Assembly: GCF_020523825.1 (NCBI RefSeq) | Contig: NZ_JAJALK010000024.1 | Span: 1-64,000 of the forward strand | DNA: 64,000 nt | DNA from: Methylobacterium brachiatum | GTDB taxonomy: Bacteria > Pseudomonadota > Alphaproteobacteria > Rhizobiales > Beijerinckiaceae | Direction: 5' to 3' | Part shown: positions 8,347 through 16,388 of the stretch, piece after piece | How positions within the stretch are numbered: the first letter of the stretch is position 1 | How the letters are laid out: each line of letters starts with the position of its first letter | Notes under the pieces: model-generated | The model's database searches: none | What the model saw: only the letters and a program-made list of their open reading frames with translations | What the model was told of the DNA's origin: nothing | Program-made: the position numbers and the translations under genes

Positions 8347-8508
8347 TCAGGCGGCTTCCTTGCGCGTGACGACCAGGGCCCAGATCGTCGCCGGGATCCA
8401 GCCGATGATCGTCAGGTGCAGGATGATGCAGAGGATGCCCTGGAAAACCTTCCCGCGCAGGAACATGGCGAGCCATGGCGCGAGGAAGCAGATGAGGATC
8501 ATGATCAT
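8347..8508 (-). CDS. YqaE/Pmp3 family stress-related membrane protein
   Basis: A 53-residue protein with the Pmp3/YqaE fold pattern: two hydrophobic helices (MILICFLAPWLAMFLRGK and FQGILCIILHLTIIGWIPAT) followed by IWALVVTRKEAA. The loop between the helices, and the GWIPATIWAL motif, are diagnostic of the family. In yeast and plants Pmp3 proteins modulate membrane potential and salt tolerance; bacterial members are stress-induced and poorly studied. It is upstream of, and probably cotranscribed with, the small anchored protein at 8063-8314. Confidence 0.85.
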   Translation of the reverse strand: MIMILICFLAPWLAMFLRGKVFQGILCIILHLTIIGWIPATIWALVVTRKEAA

Positions 8509-8670
8509 GGTTGGAACGGCTCCTTGCCCCTGACATAGGCGGCCGGTCCCGTTCAGCCAGACCTTGGCGGACGGGCCCGCGACGCAGCCGGTCGGGCCGG
8601 GCCGTCCCGATATCGGGCACGCCCGGATCGCGACGCGGAAGCCCGCCCGGGCGGGCGGCGCCGGTCACCG

Positions 8671-8712
8671 ACCAGGGGTCACCTACCAGGGGTCACCTAC
8701 CAGGGGTCACCT
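8671..8712. repeat. Three tandem copies of a 14-bp repeat
   Basis: The unit ACCAGGGGTCACCT is repeated exactly three times (8671, 8685, 8699), with a partial copy on each side. The last copy overlaps the TAG stop of the minus-strand gene ending at 8711. There are no spacers, so this is a simple tandem array and not a CRISPR. Confidence 0.9.
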
Positions 8713-8938
8713 ACCAAGCATGGACGAGGTGGCCGCCGGCCAGAACGAGGACCGCGAGGGTCACGAGCGAGATCAGAACCTTCCGGCCCGCCTCCGCCGC
8801 GCGCCCCGCCGCGCGCGAGGGCCTGCGTCGGCCGTCCGGCGTCCTGAGGATGTGGATCTTCGGATCGGAGAGATGCTGTGTCAGGCTCTCGGGCAGCGCG
8901 CGCTTCGATGCGCCAGACTTCGACCGAATCCTGCGCAT
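8711..8938 (-). CDS. Hypothetical C-terminally anchored basic protein
   Basis: A 75-aa protein, strongly basic in its first 50 residues (MRRIRSKSGASKRA, TPDGRRRPSRAAGRAAEAGRK), followed by one C-terminal hydrophobic segment (VLISLVTLAVLVLAGGHLVH) that ends four residues from the stop. That layout suggests a tail-anchored inner-membrane protein with a cytosolic basic domain. The start was placed at the ATG before the basic region; no strong ribosome binding site is seen. The stop codon is embedded in the tandem repeat. No family recognised. Confidence 0.5.
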   Translation of the reverse strand: MRRIRSKSGASKRALPESLTQHLSDPKIHILRTPDGRRRPSRAAGRAAEAGRKVLISLVTLAVLVLAGGHLVHAW

Positions 8939-8997
8939 CCGACATCCCCAACCAAAACCGCTTCGCACCGGCCCCTCGTCCACGAGGCGGCGGGCCG

Positions 8998-9291
8998 CTA
9001 TCCGAGGGTGACCGCACCGTCGACCGGGTTCACCGCGACAACGCGCGGCCCGCGGATATCGGGATCCCGCTGCTCCCACGCCGACAAGGCCGCGTTGGCG
9101 GCCTCGACGATCGCGCCCGGCGCGCCCCTGCCGATCTGGGGACGGATCGCCTCGACGAGCCGCGCCAGGATCGTCTGCTCCTCGAGCGGATGGGCGGGCA
9201 TCGTCGCGCGCCGGCAGAAGGCGGCATAGACGTTCTCGGCGATCACACGGGCGACGCGATCGGCGTCCGGTGTATCCTGTGCCATCTCCAT
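8998..9291 (-). CDS. Hypothetical protein
   Basis: A 97-aa soluble protein. The ATG at 9291 lies 4 bases after GAGGAG. It contains a helical segment (DRVARVIAENVYAAFCRRA) followed by EEQTILARLVEAIRPQIGRG and a short C-terminal beta-like tail (PRVVAVNPVDGAVTLG). There is no signal peptide or known domain. Its codon use is like that of its neighbours, and the good ribosome binding site supports it as real. Function unknown. Confidence 0.6.
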   Translation of the reverse strand: MEMAQDTPDADRVARVIAENVYAAFCRRATMPAHPLEEQTILARLVEAIRPQIGRGAPGAIVEAANAALSAWEQRDPDIRGPRVVAVNPVDGAVTLG

Positions 9292-9493
9292 CCGTCTCCT
9301 CAGAGCGTGTGCCGTCGGCGCCTGTTCTAGAGCGCGCGGCGCCGAAGTGGAGACCGGGTCGTCCCCAGCGGGGCGTGACAGCGACGAGCGGCATGACGGA
9401 TCGCGATCGATGTCCGTCCTACCCACCGCCCTCACCCCGCGGCGCCTGTCGGCCCGGGGGCGGCGGATCAGCCCGGACGTCGAGGCGGCTCGC

Positions 9494-9778
9494 TCAATCG
9501 TCGTCGAGATCGGCCGGCGAGCCGGGCGGCAGGGGGCCGTCGTCGATGACGCCGCGATCGCCATCGTTGAAGGGCGGCCCGTCGAAGCCGACGACGCCGT
9601 CGGGATTGTCCGGCGTCACGTTCGGATCGACCCGGCGGATGCCGTCGCGGCCCAGGCGCCGGTCGATCCGGTCCATCCGCTGGAGGTCGCGCTCGACCGG
9701 GACGTCCCGGGGATCCTGGGCCAGTGCCTCCGGCGCGACTGCAAGGGCCATCAAGGCGCCGAAAGCCAGGAGCCGCAT
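9494..9778 (-). CDS. Small exported Asp-rich protein
   Basis: A 94-aa protein. Residues 1-20 are a signal peptide (MRLLAFGALMALAVAPEALA-QD). The mature part is polar and acidic with many Asp-Pro and Arg-Asp pairs, including DRIDRRLGRDGIRRVDPNVT and a closing DLDDD, so it is probably unstructured or metal-binding. The frame is open 25 codons further upstream, but the signal peptide fixes the start. No family recognised. Confidence 0.65.
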   Translation of the reverse strand: MRLLAFGALMALAVAPEALAQDPRDVPVERDLQRMDRIDRRLGRDGIRRVDPNVTPDNPDGVVGFDGPPFNDGDRGVIDDGPLPPGSPADLDDD

Positions 9779-10007
9779 GTCGGAGAGCCCTTCGTTCTGA
9801 GGTGCCCGGCAAGAAGCGTCGCCGATCGCCCGGGCCGGGCCGGGATCGGCCACGGCCCGTCGTGAGCGACTGTGCCGGTAATCGCTCGGCGGATCAACGC
9901 TAAGTGGTAGGCACTCCCAGGGCTCGTTCGGGATCCGAATCTCCCGAACTTGGCCGACCCAACGTGCCGCCGTCTCTGAGCCGACGATGAGGCTCCGTAG
10001 CCGGCTG

Positions 10008-10268
10008 TCAATCGACCGGGCAGCCCTCGGCCCGCTCCCGCCGGCGGCGCTCGGCGTTCCGCTGGGCCTGCTCCTGCCAGCTCTCCTCGGGCGGCGTCAT
10101 CTCGGTCCGGCTGGTTGCGAGACCCAGGGCCGTCGAACCGCGCGCTCCCGCCGGCAGCGAGCCCGTCGTCCGCGGGTCGTCGCAACCCAGGCGGGACTCA
10201 TCGCTCTCGGCCAGGGCCGGGGTCGCGCACACGATCAGGGTCGCGACGGTCGCCAGGAATCTGTTCAT
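10008..10268 (-). CDS. Small exported protein of unknown function
   Basis: An 86-aa protein with a clear signal peptide (MNRFLATVATLIVCATPALA-ES) and a short mature chain with two cysteines (RLGCDDPRT and EGCPVD) and a highly charged helical stretch (EQAQRNAERRRRERAEG). Four additional in-frame residues (MTAR) precede the chosen ATG, but the signal peptide fits better from MNRF. No domain recognised. It belongs to the run of small envelope proteins in this region. Confidence 0.6.
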   Translation of the reverse strand: MNRFLATVATLIVCATPALAESDESRLGCDDPRTTGSLPAGARGSTALGLATSRTEMTPPEESWQEQAQRNAERRRRERAEGCPVD

Positions 10269-10363
10269 GCGTGCGGTCACAGGCTGCCGTCAAAATATCC
10301 GTTGGCGGCGGGCGGAGCGTCGGATCGCGGACACCGGCCTGGCGTATGGCGAAACGCTTAACG

Positions 10364-10399
10364 AAAAAGAGCCCGCCGCAGCTGGTGCCGAGCGGGCTC
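10364..10399 (-). terminator. Terminator hairpin reading leftward, without an obvious gene
   Basis: GAGCCCGC and GCGGGCTC form an 8-bp stem and, read on the minus strand, are followed by TTTTT. The nearest minus-strand start downstream is the small exported gene at 10268. No convincing minus-strand gene lies upstream, so it may end a short untranslated transcript arising from 10400-10740. Confidence 0.6.
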
Positions 10400-10746
10400 G
10401 AAGGGGTCGTCTTGGGAGGAGGCTTTACCTAGCCCAGTTGTGCTGCCGGGAGCATTGGCGATCCGGCATGGCCGAGGCGCGCTGGCGGCATGTAACCGCT
10501 ACGCTCGCACGGTCGTGACTTGTGATCGGGCCCGCGCGCGGGCGTCGAGGACGATGACGCGCCCGCGAAGACCGTGCCGCCGCCGGCCCTGTATTGATCG
10601 CGGGCCGGAAACGCGCCATGGCGCGCCGGGGATGCAGTCGCGCGACGACCAGGCATCGCAGAGGCGAAATCTTATTCTGCGATGCAACTTCTGGTTAGTA
10701 TCACCGGACTAATGTGCCGTGATGTTGCCGTCCGGCGAGGCGTCCG
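10400..10746. other. Intergenic region upstream of the GGDEF-EAL gene
   Basis: About 350 bases with no convincing gene. The last 90 bases become AT-richer (for example TTATTCTGCGATGCAAC near 10672) and probably contain the promoter of the c-di-GMP gene at 10747. Confidence 0.4.
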
Positions 10747-13197
10747 ATGTACCGTGCTCTGGCCTGCCTAACCGAGGAGCACACGCCGTGGGTGCTCCCC
10801 CTGGCCGCCTGCGTCTGCTGGATCTCCTGCTACGTCGCCCTGCTGCTGGAGCAGCGCGTCCGGAAGGGCGGCACCTGGGCGCCGACCTGGCTGCTGGCCG
10901 CCGCCTTCTCGGCGGGCGCCGGCATCTGGAGCACCCATTTCATCGGCATGCTCGGCTACGATCCCGGCATCGTCGTCGGCTACGAGATGGCCACGACGGC
11001 TTTGTCGCTGATTGTGGCCGTCGCGGCGGCCCTGGTCGCCTTCACGCTCCTGCGCGCCGCGCGCCGGGACACGCCGTGGGTCGGGGCTTTGGCCGGCCTG
11101 ATCCTGGGCGGCGGCATCGCCTGCATGCACTTCCTCGGCATCGCCGGCGTGGTCCTGCCCGGACGGTTCGACTGGGACCTGGCCCTGGCGCTGGCCGCGA
11201 CGGCGATCGGCTGCGGCCTCTCCGGCGCCGCCCTGGTGGTGCATGTCCGCGGCGGCGATGCGCGGACCCGGATGGCCGCGGCCACCATCCTGACGGCCGC
11301 CATCGCGGGGCTCCACTTCCTGGCCATGGCGGCGGCACGCGCGATCCCGGATCCGGCCCTGGACATGCCGGATCTCGGCCTCGCCCGCGGCGCCGTGGCG
11401 GGCGGCATCGCCGTGATGATGGCGGTGATCCTGGCCTTCGCGGCACTCGCGCTGATGCTGGATCACCTGCGCACGATCAACGCCGCCCTCGCCCGCCAGG
11501 GCCTCGCCCTGCGCGAGAAGACGCTGCTGCTGGACAGGACCCTGGGCAGCATGGACCAGGGGCTGATCATGGTCGATGGACGCGGCCTGGTTCAGGTCTG
11601 CAACGAGCGCGCCCTGGTGCTCCTCGACCTGCCCCGCGCGATGATGCGGTCCAGCCCCAGCTACAAATCCGTCCTGCGCCATCAGCTGCAGAACCGCGAG
11701 CGCAACCGGACCGACCGCTCGTACCGGGACTGGATCGAGCGGGGCGGGCTGGAGCAGGCCCATGTCCACGAGCGCGTGCGCCCGAACGGCCTCGTGCTCG
11801 AGATCCGGACCGTGCCGCTGCCCGATGGCGGCTTCGTGCGGACCTTCACCGACATCACCCAGCGCAAGGCCGCGGAGGCCGAGGTGACGCGGCTCGCCCG
11901 CCACGACATCCTGACCGGCCTGCCGAATCGCGGCCTGTTCCGCGAATATCTCGACGGGCGGCTGGCCGACATCGCGCTCCGGGGCGGCACCGGCGCCGTC
12001 CTGTATCTCGATCTCGACGGCTTCAAGGGCGTGAACGACACGCTCGGCCATCAGGCCGGCGACGACCTGCTGCGCAGCGTCGCCGACCGTCTGCGCTCGG
12101 TGGTGGGCGACGGCGTCGTGGCGCGTCTGGGCGGCGACGAGTTCGCGGTCCTGCTCGACGGCGGGCGCGACGAGGCGACCGGGATCGCCGAGCGTCTCAC
12201 CGGCCTGTTCCGCGCGCCGCTCCAGGTCGGCGACCAGCGGATCGGCGTCGGCCTGAGCGTGGGCATCGCGCTCGCCCCGGAGCACGGCGCCAGCGCGGAA
12301 TGCCTGTACCGGCGCGCCGACCTCGCCCTCTACCGGGCCAAGGCGGAGGGCCGGGGCACCTACCGGGTGTTCGCGGCCGACATGGACGAGGAGGCGGAGG
12401 AGCGCCGGGTCCTGGAGAGCGACCTGCGCCAGGCGCTCGCCGACAATGCCCTGAACCTCTACTACCAGCCGCAGGTGGACGGCGCGTCCGGCGTGCTGGT
12501 GGGGTTCGAGGCGCTGGTGCGCTGGACCCATCCGGTCCGCGGCGAGATCCCGCCCAGCGTGTTCGTCGCCCTGGCCGAGGAGACCGGGCTGATCATCACG
12601 CTCGGCGATTGGGTCCTGCGCGAGGCCTGCCGCGAGGCCGCGACCTGGGCGCCGTCCCTGAAGGTGGCCGTGAACCTGTCGCCGCGGCAATTCCAGAAGC
12701 CGGACCTGCCCGAGACCGTGCTCGCCGTGCTGGCGCAGACCGGCCTGTCGCCGGACCGGCTCGAGCTGGAGGTGACCGAGAGCGTGATCATCAACGACAT
12801 GGCCCGGGCGATCAGCATCCTGCGGCGCCTGAAGGGGTTCGGCGTCCGGATCAGCATGGACGATTTCGGCACCGGCTACGCGTCGCTCGCGACCCTGCAG
12901 GCCTTCCCGTTCGACAAGATGAAGATCGACCGCTCGTTCGTGGCGCAGCTCGGGGTCGACCCGCAGGCCGCCGTGATCGTGCGCGCGGTGCTGAGCCTGG
13001 GCCGCAGCCTGCGGATGGGCGTGGTCGCCGAGGGCGTGGAGACCTCCGCGCAGCGGCGCTTCCTGGCGGACGAGGCCTGCGGGGAGATGCAGGGCTACCT
13101 GTTCGGCAAGCCGCGCCCGATCGGCGACTATGCCGAGATGCTGTGTTGCCCCGACGAATCCGAGGAGAGGCTCCACGGCGCCCGGGCGCGGGCCTGA
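10747..13197 (+). CDS. MHYT-PAS-GGDEF-EAL cyclic-di-GMP signalling protein
   Basis: An 816-aa inner-membrane protein. Residues 1-250 form an MHYT sensor of about seven membrane spans with the repeated His-Phe motifs STHFIGM, CMHFLGI and GLHFLAM, proposed to bind copper or a diatomic gas. A linker helix and a PAS-like domain (about 255-375) follow, then GGDEF (LGGDEFAV near residue 462) and EAL (FEALVRW near 587, ending about 805). The GGDEF motif is intact, but the RxxD inhibitory site expected five residues upstream is replaced by VGDG. EAL catalytic motifs such as EVTESV, DDFGTG and KIDRSF are present. The protein could make and degrade c-di-GMP; the net activity cannot be read from sequence. 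Confidence 0.93.
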   Translation: MYRALACLTEEHTPWVLPLAACVCWISCYVALLLEQRVRKGGTWAPTWLLAAAFSAGAGIWSTHFIGMLGYDPGIVVGYEMATTALSLIVAVAAALVAFTLLRAARRDTPWVGALAGLILGGGIACMHFLGIAGVVLPGRFDWDLALALAATAIGCGLSGAALVVHVRGGDARTRMAAATILTAAIAGLHFLAMAAARAIPDPALDMPDLGLARGAVAGGIAVMMAVILAFAALALMLDHLRTINAALARQGLALREKTLLLDRTLGSMDQGLIMVDGRGLVQVCNERALVLLDLPRAMMRSSPSYKSVLRHQLQNRERNRTDRSYRDWIERGGLEQAHVHERVRPNGLVLEIRTVPLPDGGFVRTFTDITQRKAAEAEVTRLARHDILTGLPNRGLFREYLDGRLADIALRGGTGAVLYLDLDGFKGVNDTLGHQAGDDLLRSVADRLRSVVGDGVVARLGGDEFAVLLDGGRDEATGIAERLTGLFRAPLQVGDQRIGVGLSVGIALAPEHGASAECLYRRADLALYRAKAEGRGTYRVFAADMDEEAEERRVLESDLRQALADNALNLYYQPQVDGASGVLVGFEALVRWTHPVRGEIPPSVFVALAEETGLIITLGDWVLREACREAATWAPSLKVAVNLSPRQFQKPDLPETVLAVLAQTGLSPDRLELEVTESVIINDMARAISILRRLKGFGVRISMDDFGTGYASLATLQAFPFDKMKIDRSFVAQLGVDPQAAVIVRAVLSLGRSLRMGVVAEGVETSAQRRFLADEACGEMQGYLFGKPRPIGDYAEMLCCPDESEERLHGARARA

Positions 13198-13282
13198 CCG
13201 TCCGCGCCGAACGGCGCGGCAGCCCGGCGATTATCCGGAGATCCCGTCGCGGCGCCGGGCCGGGCTTAAGCCTGGGGCCGGC

Positions 13283-13564
13283 TCAGCCGTGGGGCGAGCG
13301 CCGCCGCACCGCGGATCGCGCATCCGCCCGCCGCGACGCGGCCACGGCGCGGATGCGCGCGGCCCGGGCGCGCTCGGTCTCGGCGACGCCCGCCGGCCGG
13401 GGCGCGGCCTCGACGGTGAACGGCATCCGGCTGCGGATGTCGCCGTAATAGTCCGAGCCGCTCATGCCGAAACCGCCGCCCACGACGGGACCATCCATGA
13501 GCGGCTCCCCGGCCGAGGCGGCCGTGGCACAGCAGACGAGGAGGGCGGCGTAGATCAAGCGCAT
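13283..13564 (-). CDS. Small exported protein of unknown function
   Basis: A 93-aa protein with an 18-residue signal peptide (MRLIYAALLVCCATAASA-GE). The mature part starts with a Gly-rich segment (MDGPVVGGGFGMSGSDYYGD) and ends in an Arg/Ala-rich basic tail (RAARIRAVAASRRADARSAV). The DNA upstream of the start is AT-poor and the ribosome binding site is weak. The gene is convergent with the c-di-GMP gene, 85 bases away. No known family. Confidence 0.6.
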   Translation of the reverse strand: MRLIYAALLVCCATAASAGEPLMDGPVVGGGFGMSGSDYYGDIRSRMPFTVEAAPRPAGVAETERARAARIRAVAASRRADARSAVRRRSPHG

Positions 13565-13803
13565 GCAGGAACTCTGGCAGGAAGGGACGGCGGTTTTACG
13601 ACCACGGGCGTCACGGCGACGCGAGCGCCGGACGTCACGGCCGCTCGGCCCCGCCCCGATCTGCTCACGGGGCGGGGGAGCGTCCGATCTCACCAGCGGT
13701 CGAGCCCATACGCAACGCGGCTCGGACGCGAGAATGCCGGACTTGGGTTAGCGGACCCTGCGCCCGCACCGGCCGGGCGATCCCGACGCGGGACTCGCGC
13801 ATG

Positions 13804-13837
13804 AGAAAGCCCGCCGCGGCTCTGGGCCGGGCGGGCT
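13804..13837 (-). terminator. Probable terminator of the Gly-rich exported protein gene
   Basis: AGCCCGCC and GGCGGGCT pair as an 8-bp stem and, on the minus strand, are followed by TTTCTC. The stem lies 28 bases after the stop codon of the gene at 13866-14168. Confidence 0.6.
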
Positions 13838-13865
13838 GACGAAGCATGCAGGCGTGTCGGACGCG

Positions 13866-14168
13866 TTAGAAATCGCCGCGCCGGCCGAAGCCCCGCGGGC
13901 CGCCGTAACCGCGGCCATAGCCACGACCGTAGCCGCGCCCGTAGCCGTAGCCATGACCCCGGCCATAGCCGCGCGGGCCGCCATAGCCGTGGCGGCGGCC
14001 GAAGCCGGGCCCGAAGCGGGGACCGCCGTAGCCGTACTGGACCTGTTCCACGGCCGGGGCCGCCTCTGTGACGGCTCCGAGGCCGATCTGGGCAGCGGAG
14101 GCGGGGACAGGCGCGAGAAACAGGCTGGCTGCGAACAGGCCACCCGTCAGAGTCGGAATCTTGAACAC
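13866..14168 (-). CDS. Exported Gly/Tyr/Arg-rich repeat protein
   Basis: A 100-aa protein starting at GTG 14168, 7 bases after GAGGAG. Residues 1-25 are a signal peptide (VFKIPTLTGGLFAASLFLAP, cleavage after ASA). The mature chain has a short non-repetitive part (QIGLGAVTEAAPAVEQVQ) and then many GYGRGYGRGYGG-type units, ending in RRGDF. It resembles the tail of the GCG_CRPN protein at 6757 but lacks the Cys motif. A nearby hairpin probably terminates the transcript. Function unknown; the repeats are low complexity. Confidence 0.7.
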   Translation of the reverse strand: MFKIPTLTGGLFAASLFLAPVPASAAQIGLGAVTEAAPAVEQVQYGYGGPRFGPGFGRRHGYGGPRGYGRGHGYGYGRGYGRGYGRGYGGPRGFGRRGDF

Positions 14169-14337
14169 ACGGTCTCTCCTCGCCAAGGCCGCCGGTATGC
14201 ACCCCTGGCTTGTGGAAACCCCTCGGCATCTCAGACCGTTCCTGACACGGTGCATCGGCCACGCGCGTCCGGCGGGCCGAGCCCCATGCCGGCACCTCCC
14301 AGGGCCGTCCCGCCGGGGGAGGCCGGGCGGGACGAAG

Positions 14338-14592
14338 ATGAGAGCTGCAATGGTGAAATGGCTCCTGGTTGCGGTCGCGATCGTCGGCAGCACCCCGGCC
14401 GTCGCCCAGCGCCATCGGGCCAACAGGCCGCAGGGCCGCGGACCGATCGCGGCCCCGCAATTCGGCGTGCCGCGTCTGCCGACCACGACGCTGCGCCCCG
14501 CCGACGACGGCATCATCCACTGGAACACGCCCAACAAGGACGGCAATCTCGGCGGCCCGGGGACGGGCGGGGGCGGCGGCGGGGGCGGCTAG
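14338..14592 (+). CDS. Small exported protein with Gly-rich tail
   Basis: An 84-aa protein; a second in-frame ATG four codons later is equally possible as start. A signal peptide (MVKWLLVAVAIVGSTPAVA-Q) precedes a basic stretch, a central segment with LRPADDGIIHWNTPNKDGN, and a run of nine glycines at the C terminus. It is divergent from the Gly-rich exported gene on the left and convergent with another exported gene on the right. No domain recognised. Confidence 0.6.
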   Translation: MRAAMVKWLLVAVAIVGSTPAVAQRHRANRPQGRGPIAAPQFGVPRLPTTTLRPADDGIIHWNTPNKDGNLGGPGTGGGGGGGG

Positions 14593-14641
14593 CAGGGCGC
14601 CTCAGGGTTCAGCGGGCCGTGCTCGATGACGGCGCGCGCGC

Positions 14642-14956
14642 TCAGCCGCCGCCATTGTCGCCGCCGCCGCCGGCGCCGGTCTGGGGAACGGCGCGCTCCG
14701 GCTGGCTGGCGTTGCCGCCCGCCGCGGTGTCGGTGGTGATCGTCGCCGCGCCCGTACCGGTCGGGGCGATCACGGCCGTGCTGCCCGGACCGCTATTCTC
14801 CCGTCCGCCGGGCACGACCACGGTCCCCTCCGGCGTGCCGGGCGGGACCTGACGGGGCGGCCCGGGCTGGACGATCGGGGCGGGACCGGTGTTGGTCTGC
14901 GCGAGAGCCGGTGTCGCGAGGCTGAGCGCAAGAACAGCAAAGACAGCATGACGCAT
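14642..14956 (-). CDS. Small exported Pro/Gly-rich protein
   Basis: A 104-aa protein. AAGGAG lies 6 bases before the chosen ATG (an in-frame ATG five codons upstream is possible). Residues 1-19 are a signal peptide (MRHAVFAVLALSLATPALA-Q). The mature chain is rich in Pro, Gly and Thr (GPPRQVPPGTPEGTVVVPGG, then AATITTDTAAGGNAS) and ends in a Gly-rich tail. It shares this style with its convergent neighbour at 14338 but is not clearly homologous. Function unknown. Confidence 0.65.
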   Translation of the reverse strand: MRHAVFAVLALSLATPALAQTNTGPAPIVQPGPPRQVPPGTPEGTVVVPGGRENSGPGSTAVIAPTGTGAATITTDTAAGGNASQPERAVPQTGAGGGGDNGGG

Positions 14957-15406
14957 CAGAGGCTCCTTCATCTTGGCTGTGCCGTGCGCGTTGCACACGG
15001 GCTTCGTGCCAAAACGTGCGATCGGAACGGTGGTTTCCGATCGACAGGTCTCCGGACAGGCCGGCCGCACGATCTCGCGCCCAGCCCTCCGGGATCGTGA
15101 ACCGGGGCCGCTCCCGAGGACGCTGGCGCCGGGGGCGGGCGATCGGGACGTTCGCGCGCTCCCGCCTGTCGGCTGGCGGCGTTGCTGCGCGGGGCGGGCC
15201 GCGGCGGCGCTCCCGAGGCTTCGAAGCCAGTACTTCGACAATGCCGCGGCGCGGTGGCACTTGAGGTCGTCACAAAGGCTTGTGTTAGTCGAACAGGATT
15301 GTTGATCTCTGCGCTCGACAATGCGCGGCTCGGTCCTCTATGATGCTCAAATGGTGCCGGCACATGTCGAGCCGTTCAGCACGTTGTTTCCAGGAATTCC
15401 GCACAC
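14957..15406. other. Intergenic region with no gene seen
   Basis: About 450 bases between two divergent genes. Frames on either strand are Arg/Pro-rich artefacts without ribosome binding sites. The part near 15270-15400 is AT-richer and probably contains the promoter of the gene at 15407. Confidence 0.4.
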
Positions 15407-15958
15407 ATGAAGCGCCGGAGCGCGCGGCCGTTCACGGTCGAAGTCAAGAATACCCGTCCCTCCCGCGTCGCGTTGGCCGATACGACGACGCGACCCCGCG
15501 AAAATCAGACCCTCTGGTGGGACCTTCCCACGGAGACCGCCGAGAAGCCGGCCGTGGCGCAGCCCGCCCCCGCCGCCCCGGTCGCATCCGCTCCGCCCGA
15601 GGCCCCGGCGCGCCGGGTGCTGCCGAGCCTCATGCCGATGTTCACCACCGAGGACGAGCCGGACACGGCGGTGGACGAGGCCCCGTCGATCGAACGCCTG
15701 CCGCGGGTGCGTCGCGCCAAGGTTGCGGCGAAGCCGGCAACCAAGCGCGCGCCGAAGGCCGAGGCGGCACGGCCCATCTTCACCCCGGCCCCGGCGGTTT
15801 CGCGCCCGGCCCCGGCCCCGAGCGCACCCGTTCCGGCCCGGGCCGCCGTGAATCAGCCGGCCGCGATGCCGACGCGCGCGATACGCCTGTCCCGCCAGGC
15901 CGACACCCTGAAGGCCGGCGAGCGCTGGAAGCGGCGGCTGCCGCGCCACCTGTGGTGA
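15407..15958 (+). CDS. Hypothetical Ala/Pro-rich basic protein
   Basis: A 183-aa soluble protein. The basic N terminus (MKRRSARPFTVEVKNTRPSR) and short C-terminal region (TRAIRLSRQADTLKAGERWK) look conserved in style. Between them lie long Ala/Pro-rich, probably disordered linkers and the segment RRVLPSLMPMFTTEDEPDTA. The termini, rich in Arg and Lys, might contact nucleic acid. No known domain or signal peptide. Monocistronic by position. Confidence 0.6.
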   Translation: MKRRSARPFTVEVKNTRPSRVALADTTTRPRENQTLWWDLPTETAEKPAVAQPAPAAPVASAPPEAPARRVLPSLMPMFTTEDEPDTAVDEAPSIERLPRVRRAKVAAKPATKRAPKAEAARPIFTPAPAVSRPAPAPSAPVPARAAVNQPAAMPTRAIRLSRQADTLKAGERWKRRLPRHLW

Positions 15959-16388
15959 TCTGAGCGGCGGGCACGGCCCATCACAGAGCATGGCGGGCGC
16001 CCATCCGGTCGTGATCGGTGCCCCCCAACCCAACCCCCTCCTCCTTCGAGGCCCAGCACCGCTTCGGCGCCTGAGGGTGGGTGTCGGATAGACACTGTGT
16101 CATGGATCGGCGGGCACGGCCCATTGGCACGGCCGCCTTTCTCGGCGACAGCTACGATGGCGCATGGGGGCTTATGCCGGCCGCGCCACGTCCCATCCTG
16201 TATGGCGTGGATCCGCCAACGCGGTGGAATAGGTCTGCTCGTGCGGACGATCGGGTTGAGGCGTGCGCCGTCCCCGGACAGACAGACTCCGCGCTCTGCA
16301 AGGACGCCAAAGTCACCGATCCGCGCGGCTGCAGATGCCTGCCTCCCGTGACCGCCGCGTCCTGAAGGCGTGAGGCCGCGTCCGTCCC
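15959..16388. other. Intergenic region with a 17-bp direct repeat
   Basis: About 430 bases without a convincing gene. The 17-mer CGGCGGGCACGGCCCAT occurs at 15965-15981 and again at 16108-16124, bracketing about 125 bases that include the run CCCCCCAACCCAACCCC. This could be debris of a small inserted element or a local duplication. Confidence 0.5.

Noticed and set aside
8671..8712. CRISPR array
   Set aside because: The repeats are 14 bp, directly abutting, without spacers and without cas genes.
10768..13176. Long open frame antisense to the c-di-GMP gene (802 codons)
   Set aside because: It is an Arg/Gln/His-rich GC-rich shadow of the MHYT-GGDEF-EAL gene with no domain.
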